This document shows positions 49,227 to 62,177 of a stretch of DNA of 64,000 bases, in pieces. Origin of the DNA: Formicarius rufipectus (lineage: Eukaryota > Chordata > Aves > Passeriformes > Formicariidae). The notes under the pieces were generated by a model. The model did not search any database and was not told the origin of the DNA. It worked only from the letters and a program-made list of their open reading frames with translations. Position numbers and translations under genes: made by a program. The DNA is taken from positions 1,190,400-1,254,399 of the forward strand of contig VXAU01002292.1 in assembly GCA_013399695.1 (NCBI GenBank), given 5' to 3'. Position 1 is the first letter of the stretch, and each line of letters begins with the position of its first letter.

Positions 49227-50854
49227 GAGCTTGGAAGATGTCAAACGAAAGCAGGAAATGTCTATTCTGCTATTAATATTAATGAATCCCTAATGCATTT
49301 GCAACCCACTTGAGGTTAAGTCAGTGGAGTTCTTCTTCTGACAGCTATTCCTCATCACACTACCACTGCTGAAGATGTTGATGCTTTCCCTTTTGCTCTG
49401 TAATCTTTAAACCAAATTTAAATCAAGTTTAAACCAGTCTACCACAAAATAATGTATTTTATCCTAAATGAACGCAAAGCCCTGGAGATGGCAGTTTAAA
49501 ACAGCACACATGTCTGCTCAATTTATCATTTTAAGAGAGGAAGCTGCCGCAACAAACAAAACACCTCCTTGAAAGTGGGACAGCAGCAGATTGTGGTGCA
49601 GAAAGCTCTGGGATCTTTTGTTTTCCTGGAGTGCAACAACAGGGCTTTGCAGTGAAAGACAACAGCCTCCCCTTGCTGAAATCTAAATCAGTTCTTATAG
49701 CAAAGCCTGCCAACTGCTAGTTAGATGGTAGCAAAATATTGCAGATAATTCACTTTTCACGATAAAACAGAAACAAGCAGGCATGCAGCACCCAGCAGGG
49801 GCTCAACTGATAAAACGGTGTCAAACTCAAACCATTTGTCAATTGGGAGGAAAGAGAGCAAGCTGAAAGATGGACTCAGGAAGTAGATTTATCTAGTGCG
49901 ACACATTAACTAGTATAAATACTAAGGAAAAAGTAAACACATTTACCCAGCAGTATCTCCAGCCAGCAAAGAAAAGGCTTCTGAGCCTCAGAACCACGCT
50001 GGCCATCTAACCACTCAGCTGTCAGCTGCAACAGCAGTAGTATTTTTCTTCTTGTGCAGGATTGCAATGCCATTTAATTCATGGCACTAAAAGGTTTTAT
50101 TAAAAGTGTACATTATAATTAAGCAAAACAAAAGCATGACTCGTCTGCTGTTCTAGTCTCCTCCCTCGACCCAGTAGCCAAAACAATAAAACCACCTTGG
50201 CAGCAAACAAGTCAGGTAACATACCCCGAAGAAGAGCACAGATTTATTATAGAATCATTCACTTTGTGTCTGGCTGGTTCAAAACTGCCTTATCAGAAAC
50301 TTCTGTGCCGGAGGCTCCCGAGGCAACGGAGGGGGCTGACAATGCAGGTCAGGCATAGTAAGTCACCAACAACGTAATGTGGGGCACATAAACAAACTGA
50401 TATAATGCAGGGCAGAAGGGCTCTTCGGATGTATGTTTTCCATGGTGAAGTATGAAAGAAAAGCATAGTCTGACAGCAGCACAGCAATGCTGTGGTCACC
50501 GGGAAGAAGGAAAATGTTTCAAAGGGCTTTAGGATACCAACCCACAGCTACATGGCAACCTGTAGTATCAAAGAATGGTGCAACATACCAGCAAGCCATT
50601 TTAACACTCCATCTAATACAAACATCAAAATTTAACAGCAAAGTAAGCAAGCTGCATCATGCCCCCGGTTCCCTACACTCCCCCCACCCTGCCTGCCCTC
50701 CGCCAAAAAAAGGAGTTAGTTCAAAAACAAAATTACAGCACCGTTCGTTGTTCAGCTGTACCTTAATGTGTCCACACAGCACAGGTTTCCCACCTCCAGC
50801 TTATGCATCTCAGGATTTTAGTCCATATGGAAAGTCTGTCATTCACTCTCACAC

Positions 50855-50895
50855 CCTTACACACACACACGCATGCTCACGCACACCACACCCGC
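50855..50895. repeat. CA-rich simple sequence
   Basis: Short interrupted (CA)n with CACGCACAC variants in the upstream intergenic region. Confidence 0.7.
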
Positions 50896-53800
50896 GCTCT
50901 CGCTCCCCAACACACACTGCCTGGAACTGCTCCGAGGATTTTAGAATTTCCTCTTGCTAGCAGATTCCTCCCTCCCCTCACATCCACTCCACCCCGTTCT
51001 GTAATTAGGCTTAACAAGAGCAATTAACAAAACAAACTCCTCTCCTCCTGGTGGCCTGATAATTCTGATTGTCATAATGTATTAAGATGTGCAAGCCAGT
51101 CTAAAATAAAGGTAAATTACAAGATTGCACAAGAGCCATTTTGCACCAATTTCTGCTGCTTTTATCGTAGAGATAATGAGCATTCGGCCACGCCTTTAAT
51201 TTAAAACATAAACCCCCAAAACTCACATCTGAACAACAGGGCTTAAAATTGACATTTTTGAACCAGCAAGTCTATTTGGATTTTTTTGCTAGCTTGTTAG
51301 AGCAGCTGCCTTCTCCTCTGCATACAAACTCCTTAGAAACTGTTTTCCTTATGGAATTATTTTGTGACCCTAGACATCCAAGTTTTAATGCATCTTTTGG
51401 CTTTACAGAGATCCATGAATAAACAGATTGTAATTGTTCCTTTCGCCCTGCCTGGTATCTAATGGCATCAAACAGGAGACCAAACTCTCAACATTTTCCT
51501 CATGGTTTGTCCATCCACTTTTAGATCACTTTCCTTCGGCAATCAAATCACAGAAATTTAGTGTCAGAATCATCAAAAAACAATTGAGGACTAACTGATT
51601 TCAGGTGGTTAGTGGAGAAACTTTGATGTCCTTTGATTTCAATCAGCTATGGGTACAACACACAGAGAAAATTTACAGGCAGCCTGAATTCAGTTGGGAA
51701 ACAGATCTAGTTCTTGTTCTGCTTATACATTCTGTGAGTGTGTAATTAAAACTATCAACATAAAATTAGTAAACATATCAAAATCATAAGCACGCAGAAG
51801 ACCAGAAAATACAACCAGTTTGATATGTGACATGGATTTGGGTTCATATGAACTGAAAAAACATTCTGCTCTCTCAATTGCACACAACCTCATTCACAAT
51901 ACCATCTGACAACTACAATTTAAAAAAATAAAAATACAAGGAAAGAAAAAAGTAAAGGGTGATGTTGCTAGTGTACTGCTGGAATCCTCCAGTTTCTGAT
52001 AAGCTAGATATGTTTTCCCAAGTCAGTGATTTCATCTCTGCTGGGTGTCAACATTTGCACAAGAATAATTTTGGGGGTCAGAAAGACATCAGCAAATGAG
52101 ATTTCAAAAGGTTTCATAAGAGTGCAGATTGCTCAAACACAGGGAAAGGAGGGTTTCAGCTTCCAGAAGTTCACTCTTCTGCTTCTTCATTCCTTCTTCC
52201 CTGAAACTGAGTCAAAGTTCTGTAAAAATCTACAGCAAACCATCAGATTTACAAGACAACAGCCTCACGTAAAAACCCACAAGCTTTGCAGTGAGACAAA
52301 CGCTCCAAAATGTCGGTAAATGAAGATCTATTATGGTGCAAACTCAGGCACTCTTTCAATGGGGAGGAGATGCCAGAAGATGTAGGATTGCATACAGAAA
52401 CTCAGTTCTGCACTCCTGGCATATGATGCACCATCTTTTTCTCCACCTCATTTGGTGTTTGGAAGGAAGGGTGCTGACTAAAAGAGTAATTTTTCCAGAT
52501 TTTTTTTCTCTCTCCTTTCTCCTTGAAAGGCCCAGTGCCTTACTTTAACCACAGACTGTTCAAATGAAGACAACCGATTTTGTCTTGTGTTTTTCCGCTT
52601 TGCTCATCAGAACAGCAGCACTTGAACGTCTCACAAACATCGAATAATGACTAATCTGATTTTCACAATACCTCCCCCATATGTTGATGAAGGTATTATT
52701 GCTATTTTCACTCTGCAGAAGGGGTATGGAGACACGATGACATTAACATCAAAAGCATACATTAATTTTGGGATGCAGAGCAGCCGATTTACTCAGCATA
52801 GCACATACTTTTTATGTTCAAAGCATTTCTCTTCCTGGCATCTGTGATGGCTCTGTATTTTGCAGGACTTCACATCAGGCACGCAGGATGATGTCAAAAT
52901 TATTGTCCACCTGCAAAAGGCTTTGCCGAGGTGGATCAGCATGAATCTTATTCAGAACCATAGGAAGAAATAATACATAGTTCTTCAGAGCAGAGCTCAC
53001 TTGCTTTGAGAAGAGCAACACTTTTTCCTACCATGGCCACTTTACTTCCTTATGCTGCAGCAAATGAGATGGGGGGAAGAGGTGTCTTAAAGATAACATT
53101 TTATTACACCACCCCAATTTACCTCCCTTAGCAAGCTTGTCTTATGCCTGAATTGGGCAAGTAACCAGTTAACAGTAATTAAAGGAGTAATTAAAGACTG
53201 TATCATAATGCATAGGAGGATCAAATTGGGGTTAGGCAAACAACCTTAAGTCTGGAGAACTGAAGTTTGCTATTTAAGTAATGTTTTTCTACAGTTTTTA
53301 TGCTGATTTTTGAAACTGCAAATAGAAAAACAGAGATCTCATGACCTGGCATTACACTGATGCCCAAACAGATCAACAACAAATATTATGATCTGCCACA
53401 GACAGATTTCTGCAGGGCAGCTGGCAGACCTGGCTCAGAGCAACCATATGGTTGTTTTTGGCAAGGTCAGCACAAGCATTGTAAAGGATAGGACACTTCT
53501 GTTGGTGGGTTTCCCTAGGTGACAGGCTGGAAGCAGAGGAATGACTGCTTTCAGGCATCTTGATTTCATGCTATGTTTGGTGTGGAGTTTGTTCTTCTTC
53601 TTCCAAACCTCGTCTCAGACTTCTGATTGGTTTCCTTGCCAAGCAAGTCCTCAGCTTGTTCCTCCTGACCCCTCTTAATAGTTTCCCTTTCCAGTCACTC
53701 CCATCTTCCACTCCCACACCCAGGCTCCCGTGTGCCAAGTCTTCTCATCAAGCCAGTTTCAGTCCCTAGTGGTTCCTCATCTGCGCTACACTTTCCCATC

Positions 53801-53995
53801 CTGATCTAAGCAAACCTGCCATGCTCTCCATCCCCATGTGCCCCTTCCTGCTGACCAGCAGGCCTGGCCTCCACAGTCTGCACAGCAGTGTGGTGTAATG
53901 AAGTGTCCAGGCATCATCTGAGGCTCCTTTGCAGGCACGTACCAGTGAGCTCAGTTAACACGTTGAGCAGACATGGTGTCAAGCCAACTGGAACT

Positions 53996-54095
53996 CCTGT
54001 GACTATGTTAGTATGGCACTGAGCCCGAGCTAATAAGCCTTGGTGAGAAGCCGGATATATTAGCTTGGGCTTAGCACCGTGCTAATGCAGTCAGG
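53996..54095. repeat. Imperfect palindrome / hairpin, arms of about 38-40 bases
   Basis: The left arm (53996-54035) and right arm (54058-54095) are inverted copies around a 22-base loop. Aligned by hand, about 29 of 38 positions pair perfectly, all nine mismatches are transitions, and the left arm has one 2-base bulge. Six of the nine mismatches become G-U pairs in an RNA read from the plus strand. It could be a decayed palindromic transposon, a microRNA-like hairpin or a structural DNA element; I do not recognise it as a known family. Confidence 0.6.
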
Positions 54096-55430
54096 CAGCT
54101 TTTGGATCAGAGCTGGCTTACATCCCACCCGCTTTTAACACCGATCTTGCTCATCTTTGTCTACAATAACCCATAAAGATAAATCCCTCAGTCTTGTACC
54201 AACCTTACTCTCAGTTTCTCTCTTCTCTGACACTTTTGATCTCCAGGCATAGTCTCTCCTCCTTCATAATCCCCTGCAGGTTCAGTTCTTGTCCATAGGC
54301 TTTCAAAAACAGTTCCTTTTGAGGACTCTCTGGCCTCAGGATGGTTTGCAGTAAGCTTGCACCAAACATGCACTCCTCTGCTCTCGGTTCAGGTGCTCTG
54401 TTTTAGACTCAACAGCATTCACCCATTGAAGCAAACTGTGATGCCCTCCTACAGCTCCTGGCAGGGCTGCTCGGCCAATCCTCTAGCATGGCTTCTAGCT
54501 CAAAAGCCATTCTCCTGGGTGTGGGAGTCAGAGATGGAGGTGGGGAAAAGGACTGGAGCGTGTTCTTGTCTTGCTCTGACAGAGACCCAGTGCAAAAGGA
54601 AGTGCATGTGGAGATCCATAAACGGGGAAGTGCTCTTGGCAGAGCGAATGGTATTCGAGCATCCCAGACAGTGACAGTCATCACCCTTCCCTGCCACATA
54701 AACTGTCCTTCCCTGAGTCACTGAACCTGTCATTGAAACTTCTGCTCCAAAAATGGGGGCTACCATGTTTGAAATTACTTTTCAAAAGAAAAGTTGTCAC
54801 ACTCAATGTTAGCAATACAATTTTTGCCGTAGCCAAGTTTTTGGAAATGACAGAATAGATTTTGGTGAAAAATATAGCCAGAAGAAAGGAAAATGCAAGA
54901 AGCACCTGAGCCACACATTTAGAATTTGGTAGATTTACGAGCACCTAAAAGTGTGATCTAATGCAGATGGTCTGTCTGTCTTACCAACAAGTGATGCTAC
55001 CGACCTTGCTTATTCAAGATACCAGTTTCCTGGGATTAATTTTAGGGGGATGTTATTGAACATTTTCCTTTGTATGAGAATAATAATATTGCCATCACAC
55101 ATAAGTTCCACACAAAGCATCTGCATAGATTTAAACCCTTTTTCCTTGGCCTGCTGTTCCGCTTTCAGTGACTCAGGCCATTGCACTAGAATTGATTAAT
55201 TATACAACATGGCAAGGTTTGATAAAGATAGAGAGGATGCTCTTGTTCCAACAAGTTTACATAACTTGCTCCTTTTAATATACTAAATCCTAATGGGTGA
55301 TGGAGGAAGCGGAATGCTGAGACTACTATTTTTCATCACTGTTAAGATTAAAAAAATAAACAAGTGACTGTGTAATTGCAGTAGCTTGCTGTAATGAAAC
55401 CAGATCCTAAAATGACTAATCTTGTCATCA

Positions 55431-55446
55431 AATAATAATAATAATT
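55431..55446. repeat. (AAT)n microsatellite
   Basis: Five or so AAT units followed by a T run. Confidence 0.8.
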
Positions 55447-58270
55447 TTTTTTGAAAGATTAATTTGCACCAGTCTGTCCCAGCATACCCCTCTCATCTAA
55501 AACTACTAGTGCTATATGCACACAAATCAGGCAACAGGGAGTAAGGGAAGCTTGCAATCAGACCTAATGTCTTCCCTTCCTCTCAGCCCCCAGTACAGGA
55601 CAGCCACTTCCTCTCTACAAACACTTTGCTCAGATCTGTACACAAGACAGGCCACATCTTCCGGGGAGGCTCAAAGTCTTTGCAGACGCACAGTTGTCTT
55701 CAAAGCATCACTGGAAATATGTGTGGGAAGACTCTAAAATATTAAAACCATCCTATACGCTTTTCTTCTAAGCCAACAACAAACCCCCTCTAAACTTATC
55801 TACCACTTCTCTGTTCAGTTTATTCTGGGCTGCAGAATAAACTTTCTGACTACTGAAAAAGATGCACAAATGCATAAGCTGCACCATATGTGCAAAGGAA
55901 AACAAATAGAGAAAATAGGTATGTCCCAGGAAGACAGTTCCTTTCCAGAACAGTAAAATTATGTATAAGGTTTTCCCCTATTACCAGGCAAAAAGAAGGC
56001 TAGTGTGAAAAAAGGCACTTCAAAATGTAGTTTATTTGTCCTGTATCTGAACTAACTTACCTTTTGGGTCAACACTTCGTTGTCATCTTGCCTAATTTTC
56101 TTCTCCCACAGGTAACCGCTTGCCCTCTAGCAGATTCACAAGTTATTTAAGCCATGATCTTCAGTTTTAAGAAATCCCCAGCTAAAAGTTTGCTACAGCA
56201 CTTGTAACCACAGCCCAGCAGCAAGCAGGACGCAAGACTGCTTCTCCTTGCACAGTGCAAAGGCAGCCAGCCTGTACTGACTGACTGCAGATGAGATATT
56301 GTCATGTTTTCTGTTTCCCCATTTCTAACCTGAGAGCCCTCCTGTGCAGCAGGATAACTTCCAGAGGCACATCCTTCATACCCTCTCCATGCTGCCAGAT
56401 GTCCTCTGCAGCTAGTTCATGGCTTTCATTTTTGTATTTCACAATAGTTTAACAATTTTGATAAAAATACTACTCCTGCAAAAAAGTATGTCGTAGAGAA
56501 GGTGGAGAGGCCAAAAGAGTTGGTCTCAGTTAAATCCTCTGAATTTATTTCATTTCACATTTCCTTCTGACTCTCAAATCCAAGCTTCTGCCAGTCCTTT
56601 ATATAGATAACTGGAGCCCTTTGAAATATGGTCAAGGTGACAAGGTGTGGAGCAGTACAATTGAGATGCTATTTCCCTGAAATGCCTGACACCTTTGCAC
56701 AGTGCTATCACAACTCACTGTGCAGAGAGAAGAGGGTACTAACAGGCCTTTGGAGGCTCATGGTTAGGTTCTGTGGAGGGATACTCTAACCCCCTGGATA
56801 ACAGTGAGGACTGATCAATTGATTTAAGTCTAGCAGGTACGAAAAATTCAGTGTATTTACTGGTTACTGAAAACAGGCAAGACACAGGGAAATATTTTTT
56901 CTGACTAATTTACATAAAAATAGATTTGACTTTTGTACAGTTGATGAGATTTTGCAAATCACTGCAATGAGGAAATCTAAACAAAGTCCATCTGCATGTT
57001 TATAAACATTTACAAGTGTTTAAGGGATGCAATATGTTTAAAAAAGTCAACAATAATGGTTAGTCCATGCTTCTAATTATATTCTTTCTTCAATTAGTCT
57101 TGAAGAAACTAACACCTCTATTAATCATTTCAATTAACTCCACGCACCACATGACATCCGCACCAGCAGCCCATATGTTGCGTTCCAATCACCCAAATAT
57201 TAAAGCCTTTTTAATTGATTGATCTAAAGAACATTCAACAGGCTCAAGGTGGCAGCCAGCCAGGAAATCCCAAAAGAAGATGACAAAAAGGTGGGGGTGC
57301 TAAACCAGCTTCCCAATTTGTTTTTCCTCTTCCTCTAGGGTTCACTAAGTTAATCCAATCACAGCCCATAAAGCTTCTTTTTAATAAAATAAATAAATAG
57401 ATAAGAGAACACACATGTTGGCTTTCCCCCAGAGAAGCCCCCTCCGCTAAAGCTGGAGAGCCATCCTGTTAAGAAAGTGCCGCATAGAAGGGTGCATTTT
57501 TTATCCAGCAGAAATATTTAGCTTGGCCGCCCGCCAGGGAATGCTGAAAGAATAGACTGAATTAGGGGATTTACCTTCCACGTGTTTGGCACGCGTCATT
57601 AGAGGCTCTGAAGAGCTTGACTCTTTCGCTCTCTCACTCTCTGTTTTTACTCCCCCCCACCAGAGCTTTGATGCAGAGAATAAAGTATGAGCTATAAGAG
57701 CAGTTGATGTGTTGCAGTTCCAAGTGTTGGCACGGTGGCTTCTGTGCTGTCAAAAGAAACTGATGCCCAGTTTCTGAAGGTAATTTTTTAAAAAATTCCA
57801 GTCAGATATAGAGTGATACATTCTAAAAACATTTGCTTTAACACAGAAAAAACCTCATGCTATATTTCTTTCTCTCTTTTCCTGACAACAACAACAAAAA
57901 GTTTTCGAAGTTTTTCGTAGACAGATTTCATCTTGGAAAAAGTGATTTGAAAGTAAATTCCTTAAGTGAAACTTCAACCACAGAGTATTTTAGGAGCTCA
58001 TTTGAAAGGTTAGTTTTGTAACAATAAGCCATGAATTGCTCTTTCATTTGACTTTTATATGCTGTCATGTGGACTTATGTTATTTTAAAAACCACTTCTT
58101 TACCTAAGTACTTTGGTCTTGCAAATACCTATTAAGATCTATAACCAGAACGTGTTAGCAGAGATGGTTAGTCTATACTTCAGGTAACTTGAGCATCTTC
58201 TCAGAATTTCTAATCGGCAAAAGGAAAGGCTATATTTTAAGTTAGCCTCTGCCACCTTAACTTAAGCAGA

Positions 58271-58308
58271 GGGGGGAAAAAAAAAAAAAAAGAAAAGAAA
58301 CCCCCCCC
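58271..58308. repeat. G6 - A-rich - C8 tract
   Basis: Six G, then about 15 A and a GAAAAGAAA segment, then eight C. The G and C runs can pair around a 24-base purine loop. Confidence 0.8.
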
Positions 58309-59364
58309 TACAGTTTCCAGATGAATAAAAGCATGGAGGTCCTTAAACCAACAGTAAATACAAATGTTTGCGTCTGGCACACGTGGGAACCCTGTTTACA
58401 GGGCAGAGTTTGGCAGAACAACTCCCACTACCACTGACAGCCATCGACAGAGCTGGTGTGAGCACTGGGAGAGCCCTGTTGCAGCTGCCTCTGCTGTACC
58501 ATCTCATCACAATATCAGATAAAAAGAAGCCCTATTCACACAGTTTTTATCACTATTTATTAAAGCAAATCAATTTAGAAGCTATGTGTTGACATGCTTA
58601 CTCAAAACAAGGTTCAAGCAGAGTTTCTGAACTAGTCTTGGCTGTGTCTTTATCCCATCTTCGTTTGCAAATAAATCTGCGTCTGACTTTGGTTCAGCTA
58701 AATTCATGCCACCAAATGACAGATCGCATGGGAATTTTCATCTCTCTCAGTAAAACTAGTTCATTGGGCCTTGCTTATCAGGAGATCTGTGGGCTACACA
58801 AAAGCAACTTAAGGGATGGATACTGACTCTCAAATGAAAATACAAGATATTAACTGTAATGTCAGAAGAGTGTTGAGGACCATCTCCTTGCTGAATGTAA
58901 AACACCAAAACTGCAGCAATGTTCTCTTAGCTTAAAGGCAGACCGATAGTTTATCACTTCTTAAATAAACCATTCATAATTCATGGCCAGGTTGAAAACC
59001 ACACAAATAATGAGCTCTCAGTATTACTCAGCGGAAAGTGAGAACTGGAGTTTTCCACCCGAACCTGTAGAGACTGACAAGTTCAGACATGGTTTTGTGA
59101 GCTCCTTCCTGGACCCCACATTTTTAATTCAATTTAAAGAAAGCTAGGCAGCCACTTCCCCCATGTCTTTGAAGTAAAGATGTTAACATCCGTGCTAATA
59201 ATACAAACTACCCCTTCTTTTATCAAAGGCTTCAGCAACTGCAAAGACTTTCTTTCCACCACAAAAGAAGACTGCAAAAATAAAGCTGCCTGGTTCTGCT
59301 GATAGCAGGGCAGGTTTGGCTCTATACACTGCAGAGATGTGCACCAGTGCCTGAAGCACTGTCT

Positions 59365-60625
59365 TATAAATTCACAGAATTGTTTCAGTTGCAAGACCCT
59401 AAGATATCAGACATTAAAGATCATTCTAATCATTAAGCCCAGCACTGCCAAGTCCACCACTAAACCATGTTCCGAAGTGCCACATTCTACTTAGTTTTTA
59501 AATACCTCATCCAGGGATAGACACTCCACCACTTCCCTAGGCAGCCTGTTCCGCAGCTTGACAATCCTTTTAGGGAAGAAATTTTTCCTAATATATTCAA
59601 TCAGAACCTCCCTTCGTGTAACTTGAGGCTGTTTCTTCTCATTAGAGAGAGCAATAAAGTCCTCCCTGAGCCTCCTTTTCTCCAGGCTAAACCACCTCAG
59701 CTTCCTCAGTTCCTCCTCATAAGACCTGTGCTTCAGACCCTTCACCAACTTCTTGTTCTTTAGACTTGATCCAGCACCTCAATGTCTTTCTTGCAGTGAG
59801 GGATTCAGAACTGAACATAGGATTTGAAGTGTGGCCTCCCAAGTGCCAAGTATAGGGGGATGATCGCTGCCCTTGTGCTGCTGGCCACAATGTTGTTGCT
59901 ACAGGCCAGGATGCCACTGGCCTTCTTGGCCACCTGGGCACTCAGCTGACTTGTGTTCAGCCACTGCCAGCCAGCACCTGCAGGTCCTTTTCCACCTGGC
60001 AGTTTTCCAGTCACTCCTCCAGCCTACAGCACTACGGAGGGTTGTTGTGACCCATCTGCAGGATACGGCACTTCACTTTGTTGAACGCCATACAGTTGGC
60101 CTTGGTCTATCGACCCAGCTTGTCCTGTCCAGATCCCTCTGTAGAGCCTTCCTACCCTCCAACAGATCAGCACTCCTGCCCATCTTGGTGTCATCTGTGA
60201 ACTGAGGGACTCGTTCGAGGAACTCAAACCCTTTGTCCAGGTCGTCAGTAAAGATTTTAAACAGAACTAGCCCCAGTATTGAACCCTGGGGAACCCCACT
60301 GACTGGCTGCCACATGGATGTAACTCCATTTACCACCACTCTCCAGGCCTGGCCATTCCAGAAAACAGTGCATCTGTCCAAGCCATAGGCAGCCAGTGTC
60401 TCCAACAGATTGCTGTGGTAGACAGTATCAAAGGCTTTACTGGAGTCCAGGTAGACAACATCCAGAGCCTTTCCCCATCCACCAAGCAGGTCACTTGTCA
60501 TAAGGAGACCAGATTAGTCAAGCAGCACCTACCTTTCATAAATCCATGTTGGCTGGGCCTGATCCCCTAGTTCTCTTACACGTCGTGTGACAGCACTCAA
60601 GATGATCTGCTCCATAAACCTTATG
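59365..60625 (-). mobile_element. CR1 LINE fragment, 5'-truncated, with broken reverse-transcriptase frame
   Basis: A non-LTR retrotransposon fragment of about 1.26 kb inserted on the minus strand. The part at 60501-60073 encodes reverse-transcriptase motifs: SSKAFDTV (motif A type), VSGVPQGSILGLVLF (motif B type) and TDDTKMG (the DD catalytic motif). The part at 59748-59491 encodes the CR1 C-terminal signature, including FSLEKRRLREDFIAL and RNRLPREVVE. These lie in different frames with stops between, so the copy is dead. The left end resembles the usual CR1 3' terminus (TCACAGAATNGTTT on the plus strand, then TTAAAGATCAT). CR1 copies are typically truncated at the 5' end, as here. Exact ends were judged by eye. 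Confidence 0.88.
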
Positions 60626-61856
60626 CTTTCAGTAGAGCACCTTTGCTGCTAAATGAATCTCCAAATGACTGGCTGGCCACCACTGGAGCACTCTACATAC
60701 AGCAGCACTAGGAAATGCAACAGATAATTCCCTCATCAGAATTATCAAAAAATAGAGTAAGTCCTCTGGACTGATAGTCCCAAAGGGGAAATTCCTCTGC
60801 AGAGATTGCAGGTTTAATAGAAGACAATAGTCAATTAAGATGCAGATGCTGCAGGCTCACATTCCATGACAAAGCACCACAGGGCAGCATGTTCTTCTCC
60901 ATACGAACCTGTAAGGGAAGATGTTCAGTTTTCTCCGCTCACCTGGCACAGAGCTGCCTTCCTGTAAAATACTGACACAGAAGCTGCATTTGTTTTAGCT
61001 TGGCCTGCCTCATGTACTATCCCAGGAACATTTCCATGACTGCAACTGTCTGCCTGCTTTGCCTCCTGAACAGATACAGTGAGGCCAAACATATTTCAGT
61101 ATTGCAATAGATATGTTGAAACTTAGGGCAAGTGACAGAGAGCATCGGCCTGACAATATCAGTTCAGTGACAAATTGCTTGATGTATTTGTCATCATTAA
61201 AACAAACTTATGTTTAAATACAGTCTACTTATCATATTTACAGAATAAAAATATGACCTTTACAGTCTAATAAAAGAGCTTCTTTTTCCCTCCTACATCT
61301 CTTTCCTCTGTGTTTTTAATTAAAAACATGCACCAACACATGTATCTATCCTTTCTGTAACAGTTTGGGATTCTGCATTCAAATACTATACAGATAAAAT
61401 GAACGTTTATGTGTTAGTGATTCCCAATGCAGTAAATTCTCCTTTCCAAACCTGCCATCTTCATTAAAATCTTATTTGCTTGGTAATCTCCTTTGATCGC
61501 TAAAGTTATAAGAAGCCCCCTCCTCTTCTTTTGATACTATCAGTGTAGCTTTTGACCAGAGAGCGTGATGAATTAAATGTATGACAGATATGACAGGTGA
61601 GGAGTGCTTGGAGAGGGCTTAAACAGCAGGGATAAGACAAAGCCCCCATTTAAGAACAAAACCCCTACCCGATGGCTAGCCCGTTAATGACCAACCACTC
61701 TATTTGTCCTGGTGGATGAGGAGCAAGCTGATACTACAGACAAAGCTTTGTTAACCACAGGGCTGTTCTTCAATCAGGCCACACAACCAACTAATTGAAA
61801 TGCCCAGTTTTTCCCCCTCAGGATTTGCTATCCAAGCTAGGAGGTTTGTAGGTATA

Positions 61857-61892
61857 CTCTTTTTTTTTTTTTCCCTTTTTTTTTTCCCCCCT
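61857..61892. repeat. Polypyrimidine tract
   Basis: Alternating T and C homopolymer runs. It is low-complexity DNA. Confidence 0.85.
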
Positions 61893-62156
61893 ATAACGTA
61901 TTAATTCAGCCACCATAAGTTTACAGCTGGACTAAGTGGAATTACAGCATATAAACCTAAAAATCTATCTGCAGGGATCCAGCTAAGCCCTGAGGAGAGA
62001 CAAGTCCAGCAATACAAATCCAAGGAAATTTGGAAGTCAATCCATTAAGATTACTAGGCCTTTGATTTTGGAAGTCACAAGCTCAAAATAGGGAAGCAAT
62101 GAACCCTCTATCTTCATTTTAGCCTGTTTTCAGAGGACTTACTGACCCCATTTTGT

Positions 62157-62177
62157 TGTTTTTTTTTTTTTTTTTTA
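62157..62177. repeat. Poly-T tract
   Basis: About 19-20 T in a row, preceded by TTTTG. No flanking retroposon was recognised. Confidence 0.85.

Larger units (their letters stand above)
42851..59360. other. Upstream intergenic region of PRDM1
   Basis: About 16.5 kb with no supported coding sequence. Open frames are short and unrelated to known proteins. It contains a MARE-type element at 44201, a 40-base A-rich tract at 49187-49226 with one N, CA-rich sequence near 50855-50895, a large imperfect palindrome at 53996-54095, an AAT microsatellite near 55431-55446, an AT-rich homeodomain-motif patch around 57.05-57.23 kb and a G-A-C run at 58271-58308. Distal regulatory elements for PRDM1 are plausible here. 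Confidence 0.6.
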
